In this document: positions 53,572 to 61,969 of the stretch, piece by piece | How positions within the stretch are numbered: position 1 is the stretch's first letter | Layout: each line of letters begins with the position of its first letter | The notes under the pieces: generated by a model | Databases searched by the model: none | What the model saw: the letters and a program-made list of their open reading frames with translations, nothing else | Told to the model about the DNA's origin: nothing | Made by a program: the position numbers and the translations under genes | NCBI GenBank assembly: GCA_964247695.1 | Contig: CAXTVI010000002.1 | Coordinates: forward strand, 62,001 to 126,000 | Origin: Lichenicoccus sp964247695 | GTDB lineage: Bacteria; Pseudomonadota; Alphaproteobacteria; Acetobacterales; Acetobacteraceae | Direction of reading: 5' to 3' | Length of the DNA stretch: 64,000 nt

Positions 53572-53982
53572 GTGAGCACGGTTTCCGCCCGACGCCACGC
53601 AATCGCACGCTGGCCGCTGGCGGCCGTCTATCTGGCGGCCGGGCTGTTCCACCTGTCCACGCCCGGCACCTTCCTGATGATCACGCCGGACTGGGTGCCG
53701 TTCCCGCGCCAGGTCATCATCGCCACCGGCCTGTGCGAGATCGCGGGCGCCATCGCGCTAAACACCCGCCTGCGCCGCGCCGCCGGGTGGGCGCTCGCGC
53801 TTTATGCGGTGTGCGTGTTTCCCGCGAACATCAAGCACGCGCTGTACGGCCTGCCACCGGGGCAGGTGCAACTCGGCTGGTGGTATCAAGCGCCCAGGCT
53901 GGCGCTGCAGCCGGTTTTGGTCTGGTGGGCGCTCTATGCGGGCGATGTCATCGAGTGGCCTTTCGCGCAGCGGCGGCCCTGA
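53572..53982 (+). CDS. DoxX-like small membrane protein
   Basis: A 136-residue protein with four hydrophobic segments: WPLAAVYLAAGLFHLSTPGT, IIATGLCEIAGAIALNTRLR, RAAGWALALYAVCVFPANIK, QPVLVWWALYAGDV. The IATGLCEIAGAIAL and FPANIKHAL segments are common in DoxX-like proteins. The function is unknown; relatives are linked to quinone or redox metabolism. I prefer the GTG at 53572, with GAAGG upstream; an ATG at 53524 would overlap the divergent hydrolase start. Its last 49 bases are antisense to the end of the cupin gene. Confidence 0.72.
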   Translation: MSTVSARRHAIARWPLAAVYLAAGLFHLSTPGTFLMITPDWVPFPRQVIIATGLCEIAGAIALNTRLRRAAGWALALYAVCVFPANIKHALYGLPPGQVQLGWWYQAPRLALQPVLVWWALYAGDVIEWPFAQRRP

Positions 53983-54440
53983 ACCGGGTCGGAGAGCGGT
54001 GCGCTCAATGCCTGCATGCGCTCGAGCGCCGCGGGCTTCAGCGCCCTGCGGCAGGTGTCCCAGTCCTGCCCCTTCGGATAGGCGCCGACGACCAGGAAGT
54101 CCTTGCTCGATCCGAGATTGCAGTGGCCGGTCCCGGCCGGCAGCAGCACCGCGTCCCCGGCCTGCACCGTCACCGGGCGGCCGTTCGGACCGCCGAGCAA
54201 CAGACGGGCGCTACCTGCGGCGAACCCGAGCACCTCGTGCGCGGTCGAGTGGAAATGGTGGAAGGGATACACCCCGTTGCGCCATTGCGGCGGCCAGCCG
54301 TTGCTCTCGAACAGCGCTTCGAAGCTGCTCGCAAGGTCGCCGCCTCGCGCAGGGAGAGCTTGCCGATAGAGCAGCACCGCGAGACGCGAGTTCGGCACCC
54401 ACCCGTCCGGGGCTAGCAGGAACTGCTCGACCTCGCTCAT
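53934..54440 (-). CDS. Cupin-domain protein (YjlB-like)
   Basis: A 168-residue single-cupin protein. Cupin motif 1: GVYPFHHFHSTAHEVLGFAAG, with the HxH and E metal ligands. Motif 2 is AGDAVLLPAGTGHCNLGSSK, with the last histidine. This is the YjlB group, often found near sugar or amine metabolism genes. It may act as an isomerase, epimerase or sensor; no substrate is known. Its start overlaps the SDR stop by 4 nt and its end runs 49 bp into the convergent membrane-protein gene. Confidence 0.85.
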   Translation of the reverse strand: MSEVEQFLLAPDGWVPNSRLAVLLYRQALPARGGDLASSFEALFESNGWPPQWRNGVYPFHHFHSTAHEVLGFAAGSARLLLGGPNGRPVTVQAGDAVLLPAGTGHCNLGSSKDFLVVGAYPKGQDWDTCRRALKPAALERMQALSAPLSDPVQGRRCAKGHSMTSPA

Positions 54441-55279
54441 TTTCCGGCGTGCAGGAAGCTGTTGAACGCCTCCCCGTGGTCCGGATGCCAGCGTGACAGC
54501 GGCGGCCGGTTCTGCACGATGTCGCCCATCGCCCAGAGCATGCGCCGCTCATCGGTCGGCCGCTCGACATCGTTGTCCGGGCACAGAATATAGAAGTCGC
54601 CGGCCTCGATCGCTGCCAGCATGAAGTCGACGGTCTGCTCTGGGGTCCAGGCCGCCGCCGGCTTCTCGGTGCGGCCGTTCGCGGTCAGGCCGGTGAACAC
54701 GAAGCCCGGGATCAGCAGATGCGCGCTGACCTGGCAGCCGGGCGTGTTGCGCAGTTCGTGCTGCAGCGTCTCGGTGAACACCTTCACCGCCGCCTTCGAT
54801 ACGTTGTAGGCAGCATTGCCCGGTGGCGTGGTGATGCCCTGCTTGGAGCCGGTATTGATCACCAGCGCCGGCCGTCCATGCGCGATCATCGCGGGCACGA
54901 AGCTCTGCGCGCCATGCACCACGCCCCACATGTTGACGTCGATGATGCGCGTCCAGGACAGCTCGCCGCCGATCGCGGTGCTGGCGGGCTGGATGCCGGC
55001 ATTGTTCATCAGCACGTCGGGGGCACCGAATCGCTCCAGCACCGCGTCGCGCACCCGCCCGATCTCGTCCAGGCGCCCGACATCGGCGGCGACCGTCATG
55101 AGGTCCGCGTCTCGCATCCGCAGTTCGTCCGCCGCCGCCTGCAGGCGCGCCGGTTCCAGATCGACCAGACAGAGCTTCATTCCGCATCCGGCAAAATGCC
55201 GGGCGGCGGCGAGCCCGATGCCGGAGGCGCCTCCGGTGATGACGGCGACGCGTGAAGCGGAAAAGGCCGGATGCGGCAT
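54437..55279 (-). CDS. SDR-family oxidoreductase
   Basis: A 280-residue SDR: VITGGASGIGLAAARHFAGC, LCLVDLEPARLQAAADEL (acidic, NAD type), LMNNAGIQPAS, catalytic INTGSKQGITTPPGNAAYNV, SKAAVKVFTETLQHEL, and a long C-terminal part ending WHPDHGEAFNSFLHAGK. The extended C-terminus and TGSKQGI motif differ from the three other SDRs in this window. Its substrate is unknown. It is translationally coupled to the cupin gene and sits 24 bp after the sugar kinase gene on the same strand, so kinase-SDR-cupin look like one operon. Confidence 0.84.
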   Translation of the reverse strand: MPHPAFSASRVAVITGGASGIGLAAARHFAGCGMKLCLVDLEPARLQAAADELRMRDADLMTVAADVGRLDEIGRVRDAVLERFGAPDVLMNNAGIQPASTAIGGELSWTRIIDVNMWGVVHGAQSFVPAMIAHGRPALVINTGSKQGITTPPGNAAYNVSKAAVKVFTETLQHELRNTPGCQVSAHLLIPGFVFTGLTANGRTEKPAAAWTPEQTVDFMLAAIEAGDFYILCPDNDVERPTDERRMLWAMGDIVQNRPPLSRWHPDHGEAFNSFLHAGK

Positions 55280-55303
55280 GGGCGGGTTCCTGCGGCGGGT
55301 GGG

Positions 55304-56239
55304 TCAGGGGGAGGCAAGGGCCGTTCGCACCGCGTCACCGCGGGGGATCGGGCCGACGGCGCCAAAGCCCATCGTCGAGAGGGCGGCGGCGCAGGCGGCA
55401 TAACGCACGCAGGCCTCCGGTGGATCGCCGGCGATGAAACGCGCCAGGAAGCTGCCGCAGAACACGTCGCCGGCGCCGGTGGCGTCCACCGGGGAACAGG
55501 GATGCGGCGCGATCCGCAGGCGCCGCTCCGCGGTCGCCAGCAGCGCGCCCTGCGCCCCCATCTTCAGCACCACCAGCCTCGGGCCGAGCCTGAGGTAGAA
55601 GTCGGCCACCGCGTCCGGATCGGCGAGGCCGGTGAGGGCGGCGGCATCGTCGAGCCCGGGAAAGGCGATGTCGGTGCCGCGTATGGCCTCGTGGATGACG
55701 CCGGCGGCGCGCCGGGCCGGCCACAGCTTGGGCCGGTAGTTGGTGTCGAACGAGACCTGTGCCCCGCCAGCCCGTGCAATGTCGATCGCCTCCAGGACGG
55801 CGTCGGCGGCGCTGTTCGAGATGCCGAGGCTGATGCCGGAGGCGTGCAGCACCCGCGCCGAGGCGATCGCCACGCGCGGCAAGTCGGTCGGGCCGTAGCC
55901 GCTCGCGGCCGAACCACTCCGGTAATAGCTGAAATGATGCCCCGAGGCGCCGTGGCTGACGAAGTAGATGCCGGTCGGCTGGCTGACGCTCCGGCGCACG
56001 AAGCCGGTGCCGACGCCCTCGCGCTCCCAGAGCGCCATCAGGCTGTCGCCGGCGCCGTCCGCGCCGATCGCTGTGAGGTAGGCCGTCCGAGCGCCCTGGC
56101 GTGCGGCGGCGATCGCCACGGTCGAGCTGTCGCCACCGAAATGCGGCACGAAGCCCTCGTCCTGGCCACTGGAGTTGTATTCGAGCAGCGGCTCGCCGAT
56201 GCTCAAGAGGTCGAAAAGTCCGGTCATCCGCTCGTCCAT
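55304..56239 (-). CDS. kdgK: PfkB-family sugar kinase, 2-keto-3-deoxygluconate kinase-like
   Basis: A 311-residue ribokinase-fold kinase. It has FDLLSIGEPLLEYNSSGQDE, HFGGDSSTVAIAAARQGART, LTAIGADGAGDSLMALWERE, DTNYRPKLW (diagnostic for KDG kinases) and the catalytic anion-hole/aspartate loop CSPVDATGAGDVFCGSFLA. It phosphorylates 2-keto-3-deoxygluconate or a close sugar acid for cleavage to pyruvate. I set the start at the ATG at 56239, with GAGG 5 nt upstream; an in-frame ATG at 56311 lacks a ribosome site. The role agrees with the sugar-acid genes at 43.7-48.3 kb. Confidence 0.82.
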   Translation of the reverse strand: MDERMTGLFDLLSIGEPLLEYNSSGQDEGFVPHFGGDSSTVAIAAARQGARTAYLTAIGADGAGDSLMALWEREGVGTGFVRRSVSQPTGIYFVSHGASGHHFSYYRSGSAASGYGPTDLPRVAIASARVLHASGISLGISNSAADAVLEAIDIARAGGAQVSFDTNYRPKLWPARRAAGVIHEAIRGTDIAFPGLDDAAALTGLADPDAVADFYLRLGPRLVVLKMGAQGALLATAERRLRIAPHPCSPVDATGAGDVFCGSFLARFIAGDPPEACVRYAACAAALSTMGFGAVGPIPRGDAVRTALASP

Positions 56240-56361
56240 CGCCGCCTCGTCCCCATGCTGGACCAGCGTCCGCAAGGCTGTCCATGCACCCTCCTGGCGG
56301 TATCGTGACATCGTGCTGGCGGCTTTGTGTTTGCCGAGGCTTTTGCTAGATCCTGGCCCGG

Positions 56362-57390
56362 ATGATCTCGGAAGTCCTGTCCTGGTGGGCGCAGCAGATG
56401 CGCGGCCTGATCCCGGCGCGTTTCGTCGCCGCGGATCCGGCAGACGTCAATGCCCTGCTTGCGACCCCGGGTCCGGCCGGCAATCTCGCGATCAGCCTGC
56501 GGCGCGGCGGCCAGGAGACGCTGCTCGGCCTGCACGAGCCGGGGGATGCGACATTGCGGCGGCTGCGCTCCGAGCATCCCGCCGCCACCCTGCTGCTGCG
56601 TCTGCCGGAGGCATCCGTCCTGGTCCGCGATGTCTCGCTGCCGCTTGCGGCGGAGGCCGAGTACGAGCGCGTGCTCGGCTACGAGATGGACCGGCTGACG
56701 CCGTTCGCCGCTTCCGACGTGTTCTGGGCGGCGCAGGTGCTGCGGCGCAACCGCGCGGTCGGACGGCTCGACCTGCGCCTCAACCTGGTGCCGCGGGCCC
56801 GGCTCGCGGCACCGCTGGCACTGCTCGCCGAGGCCGGTCTGCGGCCGGCGGCGATCGAGGCGCAGGCGGCCGACGGGGCGCCGCCGCTTCGGATCGCGCT
56901 GGCGCATGACGTGCGGCAGGGTGGCGTCGAGCGCCTTAAGTGGCGTCTTGCGGCCGGTGCCTGCGCGGCACTGGCCGCTATCGCAATCGTGCTGCCCTTC
57001 GCCCTGCAGTCGGTCGCCGCCGACCGGGCCGCGCGCCGCATCGCAACCCTGCAGCCGCAGGTGGCCCAGGTGCAGGCGCTGCGCCGGACCCTGCTGGCCG
57101 GCAGCGCCGGGGCGGACGCCATCGCGCGGGCGCGCCGGCGTCTCGGCGACCCGCTGCGCCTGATGGCGGCGCTCACCCGGGTGCTGCCGGACGACACCTA
57201 CCTCAGTGACCTGACGCTGCGCACCGGCAGCATCACCCTGACCGGCCAGTCGGCCAGCGCAGTGCGCCTGATCCCGGCGCTGAGCGCCGACCCGGCCTTT
57301 GCGGCGCCTGCCTTTTCGGCGCCGGTGACCCGGATCGAGGCGAGCAACACCGACCTGTTCTCGATCCGCGCCCGCGTCGCCGCCCGCTGA
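56362..57390 (+). CDS. gspL: Type II secretion system protein GspL
   Basis: A 342-residue inner-membrane protein. Residues 1-190 form the cytoplasmic actin-like half (LRLPEASVLVRDVSLPLAAE, YERVLGYEMDRLTPFAASDV, FWAAQVL). A single transmembrane helix lies at about 195-217 (AAGACAALAAIAIVLPFAL). The periplasmic ferredoxin-like part is PilN-like (LMAALTRVLPDDTYLSDLTL). It recruits the GspE ATPase to the GspM/GspF platform. It is shorter than the 390-400 residues of enterobacterial GspL. Its stop overlaps the gspM start (TGATG). Genes for E, F and the pseudopilins G-J are absent from the window. Confidence 0.8.
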   Translation: MISEVLSWWAQQMRGLIPARFVAADPADVNALLATPGPAGNLAISLRRGGQETLLGLHEPGDATLRRLRSEHPAATLLLRLPEASVLVRDVSLPLAAEAEYERVLGYEMDRLTPFAASDVFWAAQVLRRNRAVGRLDLRLNLVPRARLAAPLALLAEAGLRPAAIEAQAADGAPPLRIALAHDVRQGGVERLKWRLAAGACAALAAIAIVLPFALQSVAADRAARRIATLQPQVAQVQALRRTLLAGSAGADAIARARRRLGDPLRLMAALTRVLPDDTYLSDLTLRTGSITLTGQSASAVRLIPALSADPAFAAPAFSAPVTRIEASNTDLFSIRARVAAR

Positions 57391-58052
57391 TGGCGCTCGC
57401 CCTGCCCCCGCACCTGCCGCTTCCCGGCGGCCAGCGCGGCCGCATCCTGGCCCTGCTGGTCACGCTGCTGGCGCTCGCACTGCTCTGGTGGGCGGTGGCG
57501 AGCCCGCTGCTCGGCTGGTATGCCGACCGGCAGGAAGCGCTCGCGCAGCGCCAGGCCCTGGCGGCACGCATGGCGCTGCTGGTGCGACGGTTGCCGGCCC
57601 TGCGCCAGCAGGTGCGCGAGGCCGCGCATGCCGGCGATCCGGGCGCGCACGCCCTCATCGAGGGCAGCAGCGACGCGGTGGCCGGTGCAGCGATCCAGGA
57701 GAAGGTGGCGTCGCTGGCGACGGCACTCGGCGTCAGCCTGTCGTCGACCGAGACACTGGCTGGCGCGCCGGACGGCGCCTATCGCCGCGTCGGCGTGCGC
57801 ATCTCGCTCGACGCGCCGTTCCCGGTGGTGGTGCATCTGCTTGCCGCGATCGGCAGCGCCCAGCCGAGCCTGCTCGTCGACGACCTGCAGATGCACGGCG
57901 CCCGCATCCTGGGCCAGCCGGAGTCCGCGCCGCTGAACGTCGCCTTCACCGTCCTGGGCTACCGGCATCCCGACCAGGGCGAGGCGTCGCCAGACGGCAG
58001 GGCGCCCGCTGGCACAGACGCCGGCGACCAGGGCGAGCCGGGGGGCGGGTAG
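57390..58052 (+). CDS. gspM: Type II secretion system protein GspM
   Basis: A 220-residue bitopic protein. A short N-terminal cytoplasmic part is followed by a helix at about 14-36 (ILALLVTLLALALLWWAVAS), then a coiled-coil-prone stretch (RQEALAQRQALAARMALLVR) and a periplasmic ferredoxin-like domain (VGVRISLDAPFPVVVHLLAA). That layout and its place after gspL identify GspM, which binds GspL. The C-terminal 30 residues are Asp/Gly/Ala-rich and probably flexible. Only 6 bp separate it from the next gene. Confidence 0.8.
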   Translation: MALALPPHLPLPGGQRGRILALLVTLLALALLWWAVASPLLGWYADRQEALAQRQALAARMALLVRRLPALRQQVREAAHAGDPGAHALIEGSSDAVAGAAIQEKVASLATALGVSLSSTETLAGAPDGAYRRVGVRISLDAPFPVVVHLLAAIGSAQPSLLVDDLQMHGARILGQPESAPLNVAFTVLGYRHPDQGEASPDGRAPAGTDAGDQGEPGGG

Positions 58053-58058
58053 GGCACC

Positions 58059-58718
58059 ATGCTGCGGTACCGTTTTGTTGCGCTGGTTGCGCTCGCTGCC
58101 CTGCTCGTGGGAGCAATCGCGCTGGAACTGCTGGGCCCGGCAGCCGGAGAGCAGGTGCGATCGACAGCCACAATCGGCCGGTTGCCTGTGGGTCGCCCGC
58201 CACCGCCGGCGCTGCCGTCCGGAGCGCAAGGCGAGGCGATGCAGCAGGACTGGAGCCGCACGATCCTGGAGCGACCGTTGTTCAGCCCGTCCCGGCGGCC
58301 GAACGCCGCCGCCGCCGCCGTCGCAACGGCGCCGCCGCGCCTGGCGGGGATCATCGTCGGACCGGCCGGAGACCATGCGATCTTCGCGGGTGTCGGTGAC
58401 CGCGCGGTGCTGGCCGGCGTCGGCGCCCAGGTCGGACCCTACCTGATCCGCGCGATCACCGCCGATGGGGTCGATGTGGGTGGTCCCAAGGGTAACGAGC
58501 ACCTGCTGCCGCATTACGACAGCAGCGCGCCGACGCAGCCCGGTGGCACCGCCGGCCCGCAGGCCCCGGCGCCGGGCGGCAATTCGATCCTGGACATGCT
58601 GCGCGCGCGCCTGCGTCCGGGCAACGGGGCCGGGGCACCGCCGCAGGGTGTCGCGATGCCCGGGCCGTTCAGGCCGCAGGTCGCGGTTCCCGCCGACACC
58701 AATCCCTCCCGCCGATAA
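58059..58718 (+). CDS. gspN: Type II secretion system protein GspN/GspC-like
   Basis: A 219-residue protein with an N-terminal membrane anchor (RFVALVALAALLVGAIALEL) and a periplasmic part. RTILERPLFSPSRRP matches the short GspC/GspN homology-region opening (h-x-RPLFxxSRRP), followed by a beta domain (PPRLAGIIVGPAGDHAIFAG, VGDRAVLAGVGAQVGPYLIR). The last 70 residues are proline/glycine-rich. In the levansucrase secretion operon of Gluconacetobacter I recall the order L-M-N-D, which this arrangement repeats. It probably links the inner-membrane platform to the secretin. Confidence 0.72.
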   Translation: MLRYRFVALVALAALLVGAIALELLGPAAGEQVRSTATIGRLPVGRPPPPALPSGAQGEAMQQDWSRTILERPLFSPSRRPNAAAAAVATAPPRLAGIIVGPAGDHAIFAGVGDRAVLAGVGAQVGPYLIRAITADGVDVGGPKGNEHLLPHYDSSAPTQPGGTAGPQAPAPGGNSILDMLRARLRPGNGAGAPPQGVAMPGPFRPQVAVPADTNPSRR

Positions 58719-58727
58719 ACGAGCGAC

Positions 58728-61142
58728 ATGTCTCTGCCGATGTCTCCGCCGCCTGGCCATGTGCCCGTTCCACCCGCCCCCCGGCGGTCCCTGCTGCTCG
58801 CCAGCAGCCTGCTCGCGCTGCTGGCGGAGCCGCTCGCCGGGTGCAGCCCGCCGGACCAGCCGGTGATCGCACCACTTTCTTCCGGCAGCGCATCCTATCC
58901 GCGCGTCCAGCCGCGCCTCGACGGCAGCCTGGGCGCGCCGACGGCGGTGGGGCCGGCGCTGTACAGCTACGGCCGTACTCCCGCAGGTGCCGGCAGCGCG
59001 CCCGGGGCTCCGAACGCCCGCGTCGACGAGCGCGGCACCATCACGCTGGATTTCGCCGATACCGACATACGCGACGCGGCGTCGCAGATCCTCGGCACGC
59101 TGCTGCGGGTCAACTACACGATAGATCCCGCGGTGCGCGGTACCGTCACGCTGCATACCGCGACGCCGTTGACCACCCGTCAGCTGCTGCCGACCATGCA
59201 GGCGCTGCTGGCCCAGGTCGGCGCCGAGATGCTGGAATCGGGCGGACTGTACCGGATCGTGAGCGTCGGCGTCGCCGGGGGCGCCGGCGGTGCGGCCGGC
59301 GGCTCGGCCAACATGGCGCTGGCGGAAGGCGCCTCGGTCGGGGGCGCCTCGGCTGTGGAGCTGCACTACGCCAACGCCGAGGATCTTGCCAAGGCGCTGC
59401 AGCCGTTCGTGGGGCAGGGCGCCAAGGTGACGGCCGTGCCGGGCAGCAACGCGCTGCTGATCGCGGGCGACCCGCAGGCCCGCAACACGCTGCTCGACAT
59501 GGTCTCGGCGTTCGACGTCGATGCGCTGGCCGGACAATCCTACGTGCTGCTGCCGGTCGAGAGCGGCACCGCCAAGGACATGGCGGGTTCGCTGCAGGAC
59601 GCCCTGCGCGGCCAGAGCAAGACGCTCGCCGACATCGTCCGGGTGATCCCGATGAGCCGGGTCGATGCGGTGCTGGTGACCTCGCCGCAGCCCGCTTACA
59701 TCACCGCGGCGCGCCGCCTGTTCGCGCTGATCGAGCGCAGCCGGCGCAACACGATCCGCGCCTGGCACGTGTACTACCTGCAGAACAGCCACGCCGACGA
59801 CACCGCCAACCTGCTGCAGCAGGCCTTTACCCCGAACAACGTCACCGTGCAGCCGAGCGCGCCGCGGCAGCTGCCGCAGGGCGGCGCGCTCAGCGGCCAG
59901 CAGTCCGGCAGCGGCAGCACGCTGGGCAGCGGCAGCTCGCTCGGCGGCGGCAGCTCGCTCAGCGGGTCGGGCGGCATCGGCGGCGGCAGCATCGGCGGCA
60001 TCGGCAGCGGCAGCGGCTCGATTTCCGGCGGCGGCAGCAGCGCCGGATCGACCGGCGCCCCGTCCACACCCCCGGGTGGTGGCGCGTCCGCCAACCCGCT
60101 GCTCGGCGGACTGGACAATGCCGGCGGCGGCGCCTCCGCCGACAACACCATGCGCATCATCGCCAACACGCAGAACAACGCGGTGCTGGTCTATGGCACC
60201 GAGCACGAGACCGACGCGGTCAGCCAGATGCTGCGCCGGATCGACATCGTGCCGTTGCAGGTGCGGATCGACGCCATCGTCGCCGAGGTCGACCTCAACG
60301 ACAACCTGCAATACGGCACCCAGTTCTTCTTCAAGTCCGGCGGCATCAACGGCGTGCTCAGCAACGCCACCACCAGCACCGGCACGGTGACCAGCACGAT
60401 TGCCAACACGGTGTCATCGGTCGGGCTGGGCGCCACGCTGCCCGGTCTGGTGATCGGCGGCCTTGGCGCGGGTGGCGGCCCGCTGGCGATCTCGGCGCTG
60501 CAGGCGGTCACCAAGGTGCATGTTCTATCCTCGCCGGAGCTGATGGTGGTGGACAACCAGCCGGCCCGCCTGCAGGTCGGTTCGCTGGTGCCCTATCAGA
60601 GCGGTACGGCGCAGAGCACGCTGACCAGCACCGCCTCGATCGTGAGCCAGATCCAGTATCAGCCGATCGGCGTGATCCTGGAGGTGACGCCGCGCATCAA
60701 CACCGGCGGCCTGGTGACGCTCGATGTCAGCCAGGAGGTGAGCACGGTGGCCAGCGGCGTCACCACCGTCGGCGTCAACTCGCCGACCTTCAACACCCAG
60801 AACGTGAATTCGCGGGTGGTGGTGGCGGACGGCCAGACCGTCGGCATCGCCGGCCTGATCCGCGACAACACCAGCCGCGCCAACAGCGGCATCCCCTGGC
60901 TGAAGGACATTCCGCTGCTGGGCCTGCTCGGCGGCACGCAGACCAACACCCGCACCCGCCAGGAGCTGCTGGTGCTGATCACGCCGCACGTGGTGCGCGA
61001 CCAGCACGACGCGCAGGCGCTGACCGAGGACCTGCGCGAGCATCTGAGCGGTGCCGCGGCGGTTCCGGACGATTCCGCGGCGGCGAATGGCAGCGCCGAT
61101 CCGAACCAGAGGCTCAAGCGCAGCCTCGGTCTCGAACACTGA
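58728..61142 (+). CDS. gspD: Type II secretion system secretin GspD
   Basis: An 804-residue outer-membrane secretin. The signal peptide ends in a lipobox (LAEPLAGC, Cys39), so the protein may be a self-piloting lipoprotein. The N0 domain is at about 103-175 (ITLDFADTDIRDAASQILGT), followed by N1-N3 repeats (SVGGASAVELHYANAEDLAK; VVPLQVRIDAIVAEVDLNDN). A serine/glycine-only tract of about 55 residues at 390-445 interrupts the third repeat. The secretin core is at about 585-760 (VHVLSSPELMVVDNQPARLQ, VTPRINTGGLVTLDVSQEVS, VVVADGQTVGIAGLIRDN, GIPWLKDIPLLGLLGG). Its stop overlaps the apparent gspK start. Confidence 0.93.
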   Translation: MSLPMSPPPGHVPVPPAPRRSLLLASSLLALLAEPLAGCSPPDQPVIAPLSSGSASYPRVQPRLDGSLGAPTAVGPALYSYGRTPAGAGSAPGAPNARVDERGTITLDFADTDIRDAASQILGTLLRVNYTIDPAVRGTVTLHTATPLTTRQLLPTMQALLAQVGAEMLESGGLYRIVSVGVAGGAGGAAGGSANMALAEGASVGGASAVELHYANAEDLAKALQPFVGQGAKVTAVPGSNALLIAGDPQARNTLLDMVSAFDVDALAGQSYVLLPVESGTAKDMAGSLQDALRGQSKTLADIVRVIPMSRVDAVLVTSPQPAYITAARRLFALIERSRRNTIRAWHVYYLQNSHADDTANLLQQAFTPNNVTVQPSAPRQLPQGGALSGQQSGSGSTLGSGSSLGGGSSLSGSGGIGGGSIGGIGSGSGSISGGGSSAGSTGAPSTPPGGGASANPLLGGLDNAGGGASADNTMRIIANTQNNAVLVYGTEHETDAVSQMLRRIDIVPLQVRIDAIVAEVDLNDNLQYGTQFFFKSGGINGVLSNATTSTGTVTSTIANTVSSVGLGATLPGLVIGGLGAGGGPLAISALQAVTKVHVLSSPELMVVDNQPARLQVGSLVPYQSGTAQSTLTSTASIVSQIQYQPIGVILEVTPRINTGGLVTLDVSQEVSTVASGVTTVGVNSPTFNTQNVNSRVVVADGQTVGIAGLIRDNTSRANSGIPWLKDIPLLGLLGGTQTNTRTRQELLVLITPHVVRDQHDAQALTEDLREHLSGAAAVPDDSAAANGSADPNQRLKRSLGLEH

Positions 61143-61969
61143 AAAGACGCAGCGCCCGGGCGGGAGCAGGGGACGGCGGCTTCGCGCTGCTGATCGTGCT
61201 CTGGACGCTGTCGCTGCTGGCGCTGCTGATCAGCCAGATGGCGGGCTCAGGACGGCAGGCGGTTCGGCTTGCCGGCAACCTGCGCAATGCGGCGGCGGTG
61301 CAGGCGGCCGCCGATGGGGCGGTGCAGGAGGCCGGCTACCACCTCGTTGCCGGCGGCACCGTGCACTGGTCGGCGAACGGCGACCTGCACGCCTTGCGGC
61401 AGGATGGGGCAGAGATCCGGGTGCGCCTCGACAACCAGGCCGGCCTGATCAATCCGAGCATCGCCTCGGTGGAACTGATGACCGGGCTGCTGCGCGCGTG
61501 CGGCGCCGACAGCGCCAGCGCCGCGCACGCGGCGGCCGCCATCGTGGCGTGGCGCTATCCCAGCGCGCAGACCGATTTCGGACCGGCGGTCTACCGGCAG
61601 GCGGGCCGCGACTACGGTCCTCCGGGAGCCGGCTTCCAGAGCCTTGCCGAGGTCGGCCTGGTGCTCGGGGTGACGCCGCCCCTGCTGGCCTGCATGGCGC
61701 CTCATCTGTCGCTGTACCGGGACAACGATCCCGATCCGAACGCCGCCGACCCGGTGGTGCTGCATGCCATCGAGCTTGCGACCGGAAGCGTGCCCGCCGT
61801 GGGCAACGCCGTGGCCGACGAGACGGTCGTGCTGGTGAGCGCGATCGCGACCGGGCCGGATGGCGCCCGCGCCACCCGGCGAGCGGTGCTGCACGTGGAG
61901 CCGCCGGGCCAGGCCGCCGGGCGGTCCGCCGCTGCTCCGCCGTTCGAGGTCATGACCTGGGAGCGATGA
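61139..61969 (+). CDS. gspK: Type II secretion system minor pseudopilin GspK
   Basis: About 276 residues. The prepilin signal is basic (KRRSARAGAGDGG) with cleavage expected before FALLIVLWTLSLLALLISQM, and no Glu5, as is normal for GspK. Further landmarks are VRLDNQAGLINPSIASVELM and FQSLAEVGLVLGVTPPLLAC. No ATG, GTG or TTG precedes the signal in frame after the gspD stop. The only suitable codon is CTG at 61139, which forms a CTGA overlap with that stop, mirroring the ATGA overlaps elsewhere. GspK caps the pseudopilus tip. The 3' end overlaps the convergent methyltransferase gene by 20 bp. Confidence 0.8.
   Translation: MKRRSARAGAGDGGFALLIVLWTLSLLALLISQMAGSGRQAVRLAGNLRNAAAVQAAADGAVQEAGYHLVAGGTVHWSANGDLHALRQDGAEIRVRLDNQAGLINPSIASVELMTGLLRACGADSASAAHAAAAIVAWRYPSAQTDFGPAVYRQAGRDYGPPGAGFQSLAEVGLVLGVTPPLLACMAPHLSLYRDNDPDPNAADPVVLHAIELATGSVPAVGNAVADETVVLVSAIATGPDGARATRRAVLHVEPPGQAAGRSAAAPPFEVMTWER

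Noticed and set aside
56285..56300. AGGAGG followed by ATG on the minus strand at 56285
   Set aside because: The ATG is out of frame with the sugar kinase and opens an arginine-rich shadow frame. The kinase start at 56239 has its own GAGG.
56239..56361. Divergent promoter between the sugar kinase and gspL as a shared control point
   Set aside because: No motif was visible and no functional link between the two genes is evident.
57198..60311. 1037-codon minus-strand open frame across gspM, gspN and gspD
   Set aside because: Very long but made of Gln/Arg/Gly/Ala runs; it mirrors the repetitive Ser/Gly coding part of gspD and shows no domain.
58841..61138. Long plus-strand frame preceding gspK in the same frame
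   Set aside because: It runs out of frame through gspD with arginine-rich nonsense; only the part after 61139 is protein-like and is annotated as gspK.
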